In this document: positions 16,373 to 26,031 of the stretch, piece after piece
Layout: each line of letters opens with the position of its first letter
Position numbering within the stretch: position 1 is the stretch's first letter
Source: an uncultured Verrucomicrobiota bacterium
Lineage (GTDB): Bacteria; Verrucomicrobiota; Kiritimatiellia; SS1-B-03-39; UBA6053
Direction of reading: 5' to 3'
Length of the DNA: 64,000 nucleotides
Assembly (NCBI GenBank): GCA_937127435.1
Contig: CAKZLZ010000187.1
Coordinates: 44,918 to 108,917, forward strand
Position numbers and translations under genes: made by a program
Notes under the pieces: model-generated
What the model saw: the letters and a program-made list of their open reading frames with translations, nothing else
Database searches by the model: none
What the model was told of the DNA's origin: nothing

Positions 16373-17514
16373 GGGGTGTTCGGCCCTTTATCTTCAAAAT
16401 AGGGGCGTAGAAGATTTTGGTATTGATGAAATAATTTTTCGCGTTTGCTTTGTAGTTCCTGACTGCGCTGTTCCCGTTGCGCCAAAAGTTGTGTGAGTTC
16501 TTCCTGAAGTTTCACCGTAGTTGCCTCCGGAGCAAACAGGGTAGGGATTCCCAGTTGTTGGGTCATAAACATTCGGGTGTCGGTTCCGACTGCAATGCAG
16601 GGAATTCCCAACCCGGACAATCCCACTGCCGCATGCAGTCGATTGACAATGCCTGCGGTGGCTCCCGCACAGAGTTTAAAATAGGCCGCCGGATCTTTTG
16701 GGAAATGTATGGGGTGATGCGGCCAATGTTTTGCCGCAAAAGCGACTTCATCGTCACTATGACAAACAAACTCAATCCGGTAGTTGTCGGGTATCGTTTC
16801 GATAGTTTCCTTTACCGTGTTGAGCCACGCATTGGGATCAATTTGTTTTAGGAAATCAAAATGTCCGCCGATCGGCATCACATTGAGTAGAATACGTCCG
16901 TCGGGTTCGGTGACATCGGCATGAAACTGACCTGCCAGAAATGCAGAACAGGGAAGGAGGGTTATGTTTTTTCCGGATGCTTCGGAGAGAAGTTTTTGGG
17001 CTATAGGGTCTCTGACTGTGGTTTCATCAGCGTTTTGAACCATGGTTTTGGCAAAAGCCCGGTCGGGATCCTTCAGTTTCTCAGGAGGAGAGGACCAGGG
17101 ATAACAGGAGCCTCCCGCTAAGTTGAGAAGGGGAATCTTGCCGGCATTTTTTTGTGCGAAACATTTCCAAAAAGGGACGGCCCATTCACTGCGGTATGCA
17201 CCATCCCAAATGACAGGTGTGCCGGATTGAATAACCAGATCCGCCTGAAAAAACTTGTTTCCCGGAAGGTGGCTCAGGATATTTAATCCTTTTCCCCAGC
17301 CACGGTGGAAGATGCGGTCAACGATTCCTGCCAATCGGGCGGGGTGTAAAGGAGAGTAGAAAGTCCAGGGTTGATGTTTGTTAAAAACTTCCCAGGTCCA
17401 CGCTCCCGGTTCGTAAAAAGAGGAGATCACGGAAATCAATCCGTCACGGATAAACTCATCCCCTATGTTGGTGTTAAGGGTTGATAAAAAATAAACGGTT
17501 TTTTTAGAACTCAT
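16369..17514 (-). CDS. Polysaccharide pyruvyl transferase family protein (381 aa)
   Basis: It begins MSSKKTVYFLSTLNTNIGDE, the metal-independent N-terminal Rossmann start of CsaB/GumL-like enzymes, and has the family motif GIVNRLHAAVGLSGLGIPCI. These enzymes place a ketal pyruvate from PEP on surface sugars. The chosen ATG 17514 has GGGAG 5 nt upstream; a further in-frame start 18 nt upstream is less likely. It overlaps by 11 bp the stop of a flippase-tail relic (17504), as an upstream flippase overlaps the relic copy of this gene's start at 17876. It probably modifies the repeat unit before export. Confidence 0.85.
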   Translation of the reverse strand: MSSKKTVYFLSTLNTNIGDEFIRDGLISVISSFYEPGAWTWEVFNKHQPWTFYSPLHPARLAGIVDRIFHRGWGKGLNILSHLPGNKFFQADLVIQSGTPVIWDGAYRSEWAVPFWKCFAQKNAGKIPLLNLAGGSCYPWSSPPEKLKDPDRAFAKTMVQNADETTVRDPIAQKLLSEASGKNITLLPCSAFLAGQFHADVTEPDGRILLNVMPIGGHFDFLKQIDPNAWLNTVKETIETIPDNYRIEFVCHSDDEVAFAAKHWPHHPIHFPKDPAAYFKLCAGATAGIVNRLHAAVGLSGLGIPCIAVGTDTRMFMTQQLGIPTLFAPEATTVKLQEELTQLLAQREQRSQELQSKREKLFHQYQNLLRPYFEDKGPNTP

Positions 17515-17722
17515 ACGCACTCCCAAAGCCAATTTTCATAAAAATTTTGCAGATAACCAAAACAGAGAGACAACTCAGTCCGTACCCCGCCACCATGATA
17601 AAATATGTATTTTGCGTTTTAAGCAGCCACAACATACACACAGCCAGGGCACAACAAATTACGACGGGGAGGAACGGTTTAATCCCTACCGACCCTTTGC
17701 TTTCACCGAAAGCTTCTTTCAT
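17504..17722 (-). pseudogene. Relic: C-terminal end of a second flippase-like membrane protein
   Basis: The frame reads PFLPVVICCALAVCMLWLLK, then FIMVAGYGLSCLSVLVICKI and the end FGSAYEF: two closing helices and a tail, as expected for the end of a Wzx-like flippase. No body precedes it; instead the frame runs into the head of a pyruvyl-transferase relic. Its stop overlaps the start of the intact pyruvyl-transferase gene, mirroring the flippase/pyruvyl-transferase junction at 17873-17876. The assignment rests on position and hydrophobicity, not on strong similarity. Confidence 0.5.
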
Positions 17723-17876
17723 GATAAAATATCCATGGTTGGTGTTTGTTTGCAACCGTCCAGGTCCACTCTTCGGGGGCACATGGAGAGGAGGTCAATG
17801 CAATTGATCCGTCCCGACTCAACGCATCCCCAATATTTGAGTGAAGGGTGGAATGAAAATACACGGGTTTTTTCAT
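17723..17876 (-). pseudogene. Relic: N-terminal ~50 codons of a second pyruvyl transferase
   Basis: From ATG 17876 it reads MKKPVYFHSTLHSNIGDALS then RDGS and EEWTWTVANKHQPWIFY, matching MSSKKTVYFLSTLNTNIGDE, IRDG and GAWTWEVFNKHQPWTFY of the intact gene at 16369-17514. Homology stops after about 51 codons and the frame ends at 17703. The ATG overlaps the flippase stop by 4 bp, the arrangement of a functional coupled pair, so this was once a real gene. Confidence 0.85.
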
Positions 17877-19387
17877 ATGCAATTCCAGAACCATTTTCTG
17901 TAAATGATTTTCGTGCTTAAGATCAAGACCGTTGAACTGATTGTAAGTTGAAGAACGTAGAGTACAAGAGGGCTCAGAAGGATGACAGCGTTCATAGCAT
18001 AAAACCCCCATGCGGTACCAAAAGTAAGAACTACAGGGATTATTTGTAGAATACCGATCCACCATCTTTTTTCCGCAAGGGTTATTCTCATGATTACTGC
18101 CCGTGAAATGAGTGAGCTGAAAACAAAAGACAATTTTGCCACCGCGGCTCCGATCATTCCGAAGGCGGGTATGAGCCAGAAGGCTGAACCTGTCACAAGG
18201 CAAAAGCTGAGGAACCCAAACAGTGCACCGAGGTGGAATGCCCCCCGGCCCATCAATAAAGTGTAAGGTACTATACTGGTCGCATGAAATGCATTTACCA
18301 CGGCTAAAATTTTAAGTGTTAAAAAAATATCCCGGGGCAAATCCATTCCCAGCCAATGTTGCAATATCACATCGCCGAAAGAAAAAAGAATAAGGCTCAT
18401 CATGCAACCACAGAGGGTTGAAAGGACCATTCCTTTGGTGAAAATTTCCTGCATAGCTTTTAAGTTTTCTTTCGGGGTTCCGGCAAACTTTGGGAAAAGA
18501 AAGTTCAATGACTTGGCAATGAGACCATGTGCGAGGAGTGTCAGTTGCATACAGGCCGCATAATAACCGGTTGCCGTTGGACCGAGGTACGTTGCCAGAA
18601 TTAATTTATCCACTTGGTTAAACAGCACACTTGAGATTCCCTGAATGCCCCCGTAGATGCCCACTTTGAAAATCTCCCTGAAGGTAACAAGACTACAGAA
18701 GGGCTTTAGCCAACCATAGGAATGGATATTTTTACTTAGGAGCAGGATCCCGGACCCTAAAGCAAACATTGCAACAGCGGCCTGATAGAGGATCATTTCT
18801 TGAATGGTGCCTCCAAGGACCGCAATGACCAAAATTCCGAGAATTGTGAATATATCGGTCAGCACTCTCAGAGTAGATTCAATGTCATAACGTTCCAATC
18901 CTCTGAAGACGGCATCAATCAGGGAATGAAAGAGTTGAAAGAGCATGCATACCGTAAAGACCGGCAGAAAATATACCGGAGAGTCCGTTATGAGAGCTCC
19001 TACCTTGAACTGAGTAAACAGATAAGGTCCTATCTTTAGAAAGCCGATGAAGCAGATGACTGCAAATACAAGATAAAGGGTGAAGGATCCTTTTAGGATC
19101 CGAAGCATATTTACCCGGTCATGCTTTCCGTTGTATCGTGCAATAAACAGTGTGGTCGATGGGGCAATGCCGAAATCGGCCACAAAGGCTAAAGCCAGGA
19201 GGCTTTGGAGAATCATCCATTGCCCAAAGCCGTCACTTCCCAACTTATACATGAGGACGGGAGTTACGATGATTTGCAGCGCAGGTCTGGAAAGAAAGGC
19301 CCCGGCGCTAAACAGGGAATTTCGGGCGTTTTTATTTTGCCGTAAAGCTTTTAGTTTTTTCCCGAATAAAAAGAGGGGTGTCATCAC
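17873..19387 (-). CDS. Wzx-type polysaccharide flippase (MATE/PST superfamily, 504 aa)
   Basis: A polytopic protein with about 12-14 helices. The opening NARNSLFSAGAFLSRPALQI and SDGFGQWMILQSLLALAFVA match the lipid-linked oligosaccharide flippase family, as do central loops such as GVLFNQVDKLILATYLGPTATGYYAACMQL. It moves the undecaprenyl-linked repeat across the inner membrane. The start is either GTG 19387, directly adjoining the methyltransferase stop at 19388, or ATG 19384. It is coupled by 4 bp to the pyruvyl-transferase relic downstream. Confidence 0.88.
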   Translation of the reverse strand: MMTPLFLFGKKLKALRQNKNARNSLFSAGAFLSRPALQIIVTPVLMYKLGSDGFGQWMILQSLLALAFVADFGIAPSTTLFIARYNGKHDRVNMLRILKGSFTLYLVFAVICFIGFLKIGPYLFTQFKVGALITDSPVYFLPVFTVCMLFQLFHSLIDAVFRGLERYDIESTLRVLTDIFTILGILVIAVLGGTIQEMILYQAAVAMFALGSGILLLSKNIHSYGWLKPFCSLVTFREIFKVGIYGGIQGISSVLFNQVDKLILATYLGPTATGYYAACMQLTLLAHGLIAKSLNFLFPKFAGTPKENLKAMQEIFTKGMVLSTLCGCMMSLILFSFGDVILQHWLGMDLPRDIFLTLKILAVVNAFHATSIVPYTLLMGRGAFHLGALFGFLSFCLVTGSAFWLIPAFGMIGAAVAKLSFVFSSLISRAVIMRITLAEKRWWIGILQIIPVVLTFGTAWGFYAMNAVILLSPLVLYVLQLTISSTVLILSTKIIYRKWFWNCI

Positions 19388-20269
19388 CTACACCTCTTCC
19401 CATTCCTTTTTTAAAACCTTTTCCTGAATTTGGTCCAAATGGTATCGGGTCCTGGGATGGGTGAAATATTCCTGTGGAGAGGTTTGGACTAACCAGGGGT
19501 GTTCGATATCATCCCGGATAAAAAATCCATTTGTACAAATTTTATTGGTGCCCACAAAACGATATCCCTTTTCTTTTCCGAGAGAGGTTAATGCACTTAT
19601 GGACGCGCCGCCGTATTCAGAACCTGCAGCTGTAACTTCCGTCTGAAAATCTTCTTTGTAGGGGACCGTTAATTTTTTTTCTGAACCTAGACGATTGTTG
19701 ATCTCAATGACGACAACGCGCGGTTGGATAACATCGACTGCTTTCCATAGCCAATAATCCATACCGTCCACGTCAATTGAAAGCAGGTCGATCTCACCGG
19801 TAAGTCCGTTCTCTTGGATTAAGGAGTTTATGTTTTCAGCGGTGACCCACTTTTGGACTATTTTGGGAGGCCAAATCAGAGTTTGGGCAATATGGTTGTA
19901 AAACTGCTTGGCTTTGAGAATGTTGGCGGGATCGCCATCTACGAGCAATCCTGTCCATCCGTGATGGACGGTTAAGTTTGTCGTGTTGCATTCCATTCCA
20001 TCCCCGGCACAGATCTCAACAAAGGTGCGGTTTTTCATTCCGATCATCGAGAAAATATAGAGGAGGATTCCGTCTTCTTCATTTTGTGAATACTCGCGGA
20101 AGCCTACATCCCATACATGTGGCGCGGTATCCCCCAACTTATACCGTATCCTCCATGAATTTATGAGGGACTGTTGTGAAACGGAAGAGCTTGTGGGTCT
20201 GAGCTCTGATATTCTAATTAATTTATCTCTAACCGCTTTCAGCTTATAGATGAGTTTTTGTTTATTCAT
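19388..20269 (-). CDS. FkbM-like SAM-dependent methyltransferase (293 aa)
   Basis: The Rossmann motif I region is FVEICAGDGMECNTTNLTVH, followed by GWTGLLVDGDPANI (motif II with the acidic residue for SAM ribose), LLSIDVDGMDYWLWKAV (motif IV) and VVVIEINNRLGSE. This layout matches FkbM-type sugar O-methyltransferases and the related family in polysaccharide clusters. It heads the minus-strand cluster methyltransferase-flippase-pyruvyl transferase-GT9. The substrate is probably a sugar hydroxyl of the exported glycan, by context only. Confidence 0.7.
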   Translation of the reverse strand: MNKQKLIYKLKAVRDKLIRISELRPTSSSVSQQSLINSWRIRYKLGDTAPHVWDVGFREYSQNEEDGILLYIFSMIGMKNRTFVEICAGDGMECNTTNLTVHHGWTGLLVDGDPANILKAKQFYNHIAQTLIWPPKIVQKWVTAENINSLIQENGLTGEIDLLSIDVDGMDYWLWKAVDVIQPRVVVIEINNRLGSEKKLTVPYKEDFQTEVTAAGSEYGGASISALTSLGKEKGYRFVGTNKICTNGFFIRDDIEHPWLVQTSPQEYFTHPRTRYHLDQIQEKVLKKEWEEV

Positions 20270-20876
20270 GGGTTACGGAAGTCCAAATTGTGAAAAGCGC
20301 ATTTTATGTGACGATGCATTCCAAACGAAAGACCTTGTTCAGTTTTGGCAGAATGAACGTGCCCATTCATCCAGTAGAATTAATTGTCCTATATTTCAGA
20401 TTTGCCGGAGGAAATAAAAATAAAGGGTACAAAATACATTAGAGACTCAGGAGGGGGGCGTCAATGGAAACCCACGGGAAGGGAGTGGGATTTACGAACC
20501 GGAATTACAGATCTTCACAGTCTTTTCTGCCGGTGACCTGACCCCGGTATCCTGCCCGAAACGGGGTCGGCGGGTTTTCCCGTTTTCAGCTCCGGTTTTT
20601 AAGAAACCGGTTTTGTAAGGAGGGGCCCGACACGATGCGCTGTAACGGATTGTTCTCCTGCGGCCTGTTGAAGGAACTCGATGATTTTTTCTCCACTGAT
20701 TTGGCTTCTTTCCGTCATTCATGGATGGCGCAGAACTCCCGTTTTATCCTGTCTGGCTTTTTGGGCCCGGGTCAGTAAGTCTGTATTCCGGATCCGATTT
20801 TTCCTGAAGACCGGGTAAAATTTGCAAAACCTTTCTTCTTGTTGACAATTTTAGGTTTTATGAGTTGAATTCGGTT
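20270..20876. other. 600-bp region without a convincing gene; hairpins and a short ORF
   Basis: It contains the promoters of the two divergent flanking genes. GACCCCG/CGGGGTC (20539-20572 area) and CCGGTTT-TTAAG-AAACCGG (20592-20610, followed by TTTT) form hairpins. A 39-codon minus-strand frame (20599-20718, MTERSQISGEKIIEFLQQAA...) vaguely resembles the first residues of IS3-type OrfA proteins, but is too short to call. Otherwise nothing is recognised. Confidence 0.4.
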
Positions 20877-22118
20877 ATGGAGCGCAACCCTAAATTTTCT
20901 GCCCGTTTAACCCGTCTGATTATGACTTTTATCGCTGCGGTATGTTTCCAGACCTTTGCTCAGGAGAAGCCTTGGGATGCTGTTGTGAATTCCCATGCAG
21001 AGAAAGTAGAGGAAGCCCGGATTTCATATGACCTCGCTATGGTCCGTTTACAAAAATCCTACAGGGTGGCTTTGGAAAATGTGATGCCGGTTGCCCAACA
21101 GAGGGGTGACCTGGCTTTTTTTGAGGAAATTGAAAAGGAAATTGCCCGCACGTCAGAAGATCTTGTGCCACCGGAAAATTTATCAGGTTATTCTGAGTTG
21201 GCCAAGGTGCAGGAAATTCTAACCATGGAATTGATGAGATTGGAAAAGGTCCAAGCAGAAATATTGGTGGACTATGCCGATAAACTTGATGGGTCTCTTA
21301 AGAAGATACAACAAACATTAGTTCAAAACAGTCGAATTCCCGAAGCGAAAGAACTTGAAGCCCTTCGACAGGAAACCATGAACTCTGAAGAGTTGATCAA
21401 AGCCCGAACATTGGTCGATGCCCGGGGGACTTCTCAAAAAGTAGCGTTGGGTACTCAGAGATTAACCGTAGAGTCATTACAGAAGCGGTTGAAAGGAGAA
21501 GTGCTGAATTTTAATCCAGCTACTGGTGAGATTGAAGTCGCTTATACGTTTTCGAATCCTGACGAATTGGCGGATTTTGTCATCCCGCATCCTGAGAGTT
21601 ATAAGGTACAGGATGGTAAGCTTGAAATTACCATTCGGGAATTGACTGATTGGTGGTGGACAAGAGACGATATGGTCAGCGACTATTTACTTTTGCCCTA
21701 TATCGAAGTGGATAAATCAAGCTGGGTTGTGAAAATAGCAGAGCATCAAAACGGGATAAATTATCATATTGCTTTCGGCTATAGTGATCTGCTTAAAAAA
21801 ACGATCGGAGCGGGTCCTAAATACAGTAATAAACAGTTTACCATAGAGGGGTGGACCCCGAAAGAAGAGGAACTGAATTCTGAAACTTTCGGAATCCAGA
21901 ATCAATACCCTGCTACACTGAGTGTTGAGCATCAGGGGGGGCGAATTCAATTTGAACTGGAAGCCGGAGGACGAAAAAAATCTCTTAAAGTCCGCACGGA
22001 TGACTCCTTAACCCATATGGGAATCTTCCCGAAGTCTTGGGGACGGGGAGGAGGCGGGGTTTTAATCCTCGAGGAACTGAGGGTCAGGGGCATCTTTAAG
22101 CCCAATTGGGGGGAATAG
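20877..22118 (+). CDS. Secreted protein with N-terminal coiled coil and lectin-like C-terminal half (413 aa)
   Basis: A signal peptide (about residues 10-28, ending FQTFA) is followed by a charged helical region to about residue 180 (EEARISYDLAMVRLQKSYRV, MRLEKVQAEILVDYADKLDG), predicted coiled coil. The beta-rich C-terminal half (FNPATGEIEVAYTFSNPDEL, DWWWTRDDMVSDYLLLPYIE, VLILEELRVRG) resembles concanavalin-like or DUF1583-like sandwiches in Planctomycetes/Verrucomicrobia. No catalytic motif is seen. ATG 20877 is preferred over TTG 20865; neither has a clear ribosome site. It interrupts two groups of minus-strand polysaccharide genes and its role there is unknown. Confidence 0.6.
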   Translation: MERNPKFSARLTRLIMTFIAAVCFQTFAQEKPWDAVVNSHAEKVEEARISYDLAMVRLQKSYRVALENVMPVAQQRGDLAFFEEIEKEIARTSEDLVPPENLSGYSELAKVQEILTMELMRLEKVQAEILVDYADKLDGSLKKIQQTLVQNSRIPEAKELEALRQETMNSEELIKARTLVDARGTSQKVALGTQRLTVESLQKRLKGEVLNFNPATGEIEVAYTFSNPDELADFVIPHPESYKVQDGKLEITIRELTDWWWTRDDMVSDYLLLPYIEVDKSSWVVKIAEHQNGINYHIAFGYSDLLKKTIGAGPKYSNKQFTIEGWTPKEEELNSETFGIQNQYPATLSVEHQGGRIQFELEAGGRKKSLKVRTDDSLTHMGIFPKSWGRGGGGVLILEELRVRGIFKPNWGE

Positions 22119-22150
22119 AGATGCCGGGGGTCTGTTTTTAAAATACGAAA

Positions 22151-22978
22151 TCAGGAATTGGCATCTGTTATCCAGAAATCGAAATCCGGGTTGTCTGTTT
22201 TTTTGCCGATTACAACCTGATGCGGGCGGAAAGATGGGATAATATACAAAAGGTTTAAAAGAAGACCTTTTATTGAGTTCATCTTTACGCATCCTTTGTA
22301 CGGGTAATATTTTCGAAGCACCTTGAAGCCAAGTCGCTCGATCATATTGGAGGTTTCGGACAGGGTATATTCCCGCCAATGTAAGCCCACAATCATATTC
22401 TGGGTTGCGTCAAGCTGTGCAAAAAAATCATCAATGTCGTTTTCGATCGAAAACCCCATAGCCATTTTGATTCGTTTTGTGATATGGGTTTGGTTCGGCA
22501 TTCCGATGTAAATGATTCCATCATCCTTAAGCACTCTGTTTATTTCAAGTAACACGGGAAGGGGATTGAAATTCAAATGTTCCATCACTTCACAAATCAC
22601 GATGGCATCGAATGAATTGGATTCATAGGGTAAGGTACGATTTCGAAGATTGATTGAATCAAACTGAATGTCGTTATCTTTATAAAGGGTTTGCAGAGAT
22701 TCGGATTGGTGGAATTCAGGAATATCAGAAGCCGAAACCCGGTATCCCATTTTTTTTAAAGAAACGCTGACCACACCTAAAAAGGAACCGATTTCTAAAA
22801 TTTCTTTTTGCTCTCTATCGGGGCCCAGTAATACATCTATTTCCTGGACGGTCCGTAGGTAAGACCATTTCAATAAGTTCAAATAATTATACTCGCCTGT
22901 AGAACCGTTCCCCAACATATCAATGGGTTTGGTTTTATGCTCCTCAATGGTATCTGTAACAATTTTAGAATAATTCAT
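22151..22978 (-). CDS. Class I SAM-dependent methyltransferase (275 aa)
   Basis: Motif I is EILEIGSFLGVVSVSLKKMG, with VSASDIPEF (motif II), NSFDAIVICEVMEHLNFNPL (motif IV; the EVMEHL box is typical of Methyltransf_11/UbiG-like enzymes), LKDDGIIYIGMPNQTHITKR (motif V) and a C-terminal HWREYTLSETSNMIERLGFK. It has the standard length. Position in the polysaccharide locus suggests methylation of a glycan end or lipid-linked intermediate; acceptor not known. Confidence 0.85.
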   Translation of the reverse strand: MNYSKIVTDTIEEHKTKPIDMLGNGSTGEYNYLNLLKWSYLRTVQEIDVLLGPDREQKEILEIGSFLGVVSVSLKKMGYRVSASDIPEFHQSESLQTLYKDNDIQFDSINLRNRTLPYESNSFDAIVICEVMEHLNFNPLPVLLEINRVLKDDGIIYIGMPNQTHITKRIKMAMGFSIENDIDDFFAQLDATQNMIVGLHWREYTLSETSNMIERLGFKVLRKYYPYKGCVKMNSIKGLLLNLLYIIPSFRPHQVVIGKKTDNPDFDFWITDANS

Positions 22979-23145
22979 ATGAAATGGTGTGGTGTGAGGA
23001 GTGATGGCGATGGGGGATCACTACGTTTGAAAATTCCAAGGGTGGTGAGGTGATGGTACGCTGCAATTTCTAAGGATCTCTTTAAAAAAGGCAATTTCGG
23101 ATTGATCAAATGTTCATCTCACATTCAGTAAGGTCGACAGGTGTG

Positions 23146-24792
23146 CTACTCGGGTTTCAAAGGTTGTAAAGTTTTCAGGCCCACATTCATCTCATAATAG
23201 TTCCAAATGTCTGGATGATTGTGAATGTACTCTTCGAGGGAGGGCGTGCTTTTTATGTAAACAATTTCTCCGTTTAGGTGTGCTTGATTTCTTTGAAACC
23301 CGGCTAAATATGGACGGAGGCGTTGATCTTCCTCATCTGTGATGATTACCAAAGCTGGAAAGCGGGTGATCGTTTTTTCCAGTGCGGCAATGTCGTAGTA
23401 TATCGCTCGTTTTGTGAAAACGGCTGACCGGGTGGTAAAGCAGCCCAAAAAGGAAAAACAAACCAAGAATATAAGATAGTTAGTGAGGATGGCGGGCTTT
23501 AGATGGTTCTCGGAAAAGGCGACCAAAGTCTTTGCCGACATTATTATTAGAAGCGGAGCTATTTCAAAAAGAAACCGGGGTCCATAACTGAGACCATGAT
23601 AGGTATGAGCATTATATAAGAGTATCCAGAGGAAAAGTAACAGCGTGATTTCCCTATACCAGATGTCTCTTTTCAAGAGATACCAGGATAGCGGAACGAT
23701 GGAAAGTAAAGGAATGCCGATCAAATCAACGGACAGTCCTAAAAGATTTATAAAACTGTTTTTTAGGATGTTTATTCCGAAAACCAATGCCGGATCCTGC
23801 ATCGTGGAACTATATGGGGTAATGAAAGGGTTTTGGGTGTAAAGAAAGTTCAAGTAAAGAAACAGAACGCAACCCGGTAAAACGCATAAGCCATAGAAAA
23901 AGGTACCTTTGAGTTTCACTTTGAATGATGTGCGTTTACTCAAGAACAGTATCCCGCACCACAAACCCACAATCAGAGCACTCAAGGGCCGGAAGGGGAA
24001 CAAAAGACCATTCATAAAACCGACTAGGCAATAGATGGGTATGCTTTCGTTTCTATTCGAGAGAAAGAGATAAATAATCAGGGTAACGAGGATTGCGGGA
24101 AATATATGCCCGAAAAAACTTGCGCACTGGAAAAGAAAAAAGGGGGATATTAAACAGAAAATCACCGCCACAATTCCTGTTGATCTCCCGTGTAGCATAG
24201 ACGAAATATGGTATGTCGTTGTAACAAGGATGCCCCCTAAGACAGGATTGATCCATGATAGCAGACCGAGTGATAAGCCAAGTGACAATAGGGAGCTGTG
24301 CCCGAGAAAAAACACGCTGAACCATCCTTGTGGATCCTGGATCAGATACCTCATTTCAAACATTTCCGGAGGTAAATTGGGTGTTTTAATTCTTAAAGCG
24401 CCGCTCTGTAGAACTTTCGCCATATGAATATACAAGGCTTCATCTTCAATATGGGCACTGTCGTTTAAAACCCAAAAAGAGACCGCTCGGAAAACCAGTG
24501 TTGAAATTATGAAAACCAGGAAATATGGCCCCAAAGAGTTCGGGGGGAAGGGAAGTCTGAGGTTTATGTGAAACCGGTACTCTTTATTTATTAATTTTTG
24601 TAAGCCAAAACTTAAAAAAATAAACGCAGGGAGAAGAAAGCAAATGTCCCTTACATAGATTAACCCTTTAAACTGCTCGGGGGTTATGGGGTTCAGCCCT
24701 TCCAGGATCATTCTGCCTATAAAGCATAACATTCCCAGAAGGAAGCTAACAAGAGTCAGGGTGAAGGGGATGGGTTTTTGAGTAGAATTCAT
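23146..24792 (-). CDS. GT-C membrane glycosyltransferase, GT39/ArnT-like (548 aa)
   Basis: About 12 transmembrane helices, with the extracytoplasmic loop NDSAHIEDEALYIHMAKVLQ, whose D/E-D/E pair is the metal/lipid-phosphate site of GT-C enzymes. Further loops are RYLIQDPQGWFSVFFLGHSS and LSYGPRFLFEIAPL (the GPR-like motif common in this group). The C-terminal segment (TRFPALVIITDEEDQRLRPY) is a soluble periplasmic domain. It is probably transfers sugars from polyprenyl phosphate to a glycan or lipid. It is monocistronic between a methyltransferase and the WbpB-like gene. Confidence 0.75.
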   Translation of the reverse strand: MNSTQKPIPFTLTLVSFLLGMLCFIGRMILEGLNPITPEQFKGLIYVRDICFLLPAFIFLSFGLQKLINKEYRFHINLRLPFPPNSLGPYFLVFIISTLVFRAVSFWVLNDSAHIEDEALYIHMAKVLQSGALRIKTPNLPPEMFEMRYLIQDPQGWFSVFFLGHSSLLSLGLSLGLLSWINPVLGGILVTTTYHISSMLHGRSTGIVAVIFCLISPFFLFQCASFFGHIFPAILVTLIIYLFLSNRNESIPIYCLVGFMNGLLFPFRPLSALIVGLWCGILFLSKRTSFKVKLKGTFFYGLCVLPGCVLFLYLNFLYTQNPFITPYSSTMQDPALVFGINILKNSFINLLGLSVDLIGIPLLSIVPLSWYLLKRDIWYREITLLLFLWILLYNAHTYHGLSYGPRFLFEIAPLLIIMSAKTLVAFSENHLKPAILTNYLIFLVCFSFLGCFTTRSAVFTKRAIYYDIAALEKTITRFPALVIITDEEDQRLRPYLAGFQRNQAHLNGEIVYIKSTPSLEEYIHNHPDIWNYYEMNVGLKTLQPLKPE

Positions 24793-24870
24793 TTACAATG
24801 TCGGGAAAGGATTATGCGTAATTCTGAACCTTCATGTATATGCATTCGCCTGGACAAGCTGGTTTCTGTT

Positions 24871-25878
24871 TCAGCTATCGTAGATTTCCCGAATCAATGA
24901 GAGGCTTTTGATACCGTCGGCACCGCCGGTGGGATGGGGGCCTTTGCCCTGAAGGTAGTCTGCGACTTGGCGGTAGTAAAACTGGTGGCCGAATCCGTAG
25001 ACGCTTTGGGTGTGGTAATCGGCATTTTGAGCGAGGGTGTCCTGGGCGTCGTCGGCTTCGTCGAAGTCCCAGATTTCGATTTGGTTCATGGCGGAACCCC
25101 CGATGGTGACACGGCCTTTTTCACCTAACACCGTGATGGAGCCTTCCTGATCGTTGCGGCCGAGCATGGTGACGAAAATATTTCCCAGGGCACCGCTTTC
25201 GAATCTAAACAGGGCGGAACCGCTGTCTTCGCTTTCAATGTTGCGGGCAAGAGTGCCCAGGGTGGATTTGACTTCAGTGATTTCTCCGCCGAGGTGGCGC
25301 ATGGCATCAACAAAATGGATGCCCTGATTGAGATAGGCGCCTCCGTCCATGGCGTGGGTGCCCCGCCAGGCGTCGGAATCATAATAACTTTGTTCCCGCT
25401 TCCAGATGACGGTGCTGTTGATGGCGTAGATTTTTCCGAACCGTCCGGCGTCGATGGCCGCTTTGAGCAATTTGATGGTGGTGTTGAGCCGGTTTTGAAA
25501 CACACAGAAGAGTTCAACCCCTTCCTTTTCGCAGCAGTCGATCAGCGATTGGGCGGCTTCGAGGGTGACGTCCATGGGTTTTTCAACCAATACATTTTTT
25601 CCGGCGCGGGCCGCAATCTTTCCGTGTTCGGCATGCAGTCCCGAGGGGGTGCAGATGCTGACCACATCCAGGTCCGGATCTTGCAGCATCTCTTCGAGCG
25701 AGGCAAACCCCTGCGCGCCTGTGGCTTCTACCCCTTTTTGTAAGTTGTCGGGATTGGAATCACAAACCGCGGCAAGTACCGCATCTTCCCCCAGGGCTTT
25801 GATGGCATCTTTGTGGGTGGGGGCTACCCGACCGTAGCCTGTGAGGGCAAATTGAATAGGTTTGGGGTTCGTTGGCAT
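24871..25878 (-). CDS. Gfo/Idh/MocA oxidoreductase, WbpB/WlbA-like (335 aa)
   Basis: N-terminal NAD(P)-binding Rossmann fold (IQFALTGYGRVAPTHKDAIK), EKPMD with the conserved Lys, and a catalytic-domain run of FQNRLN, WRGTHAMDGGAYLNQGIHFV-D and TVIWKREQSYYDSDAW. These match UDP-GlcNAcA 3-dehydrogenases (WbpB/WlbA), which start the path to 2,3-diamino-2,3-dideoxy uronic acids. No partner aminotransferase or acetyltransferase (WbpE/WbpD) is in the window, though the acyltransferase at 10328 could be one. The true start is ATG 25878; the open frame upstream covers repeat-like DNA. Confidence 0.75.
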   Translation of the reverse strand: MPTNPKPIQFALTGYGRVAPTHKDAIKALGEDAVLAAVCDSNPDNLQKGVEATGAQGFASLEEMLQDPDLDVVSICTPSGLHAEHGKIAARAGKNVLVEKPMDVTLEAAQSLIDCCEKEGVELFCVFQNRLNTTIKLLKAAIDAGRFGKIYAINSTVIWKREQSYYDSDAWRGTHAMDGGAYLNQGIHFVDAMRHLGGEITEVKSTLGTLARNIESEDSGSALFRFESGALGNIFVTMLGRNDQEGSITVLGEKGRVTIGGSAMNQIEIWDFDEADDAQDTLAQNADYHTQSVYGFGHQFYYRQVADYLQGKGPHPTGGADGIKSLSLIREIYDS

Positions 25879-26031
25879 CAGTTTACATTTGTTCTCGTGA
25901 AGGTTCTGTCCACAAAGCATTTTGCCTTGAAAATGCGGGATACCATTCCGCATTTTTAAGGACAACCTCATTTTAAAGGTAAAATGGGAGGGGATGCCGA
26001 ATGAATGATGGCATATGACGGATTTTGGAGG

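Noticed and set aside
20599..20718. IS3-type OrfA remnant
   Set aside because: Only 39 codons with faint similarity; no DDE part or inverted repeats nearby.
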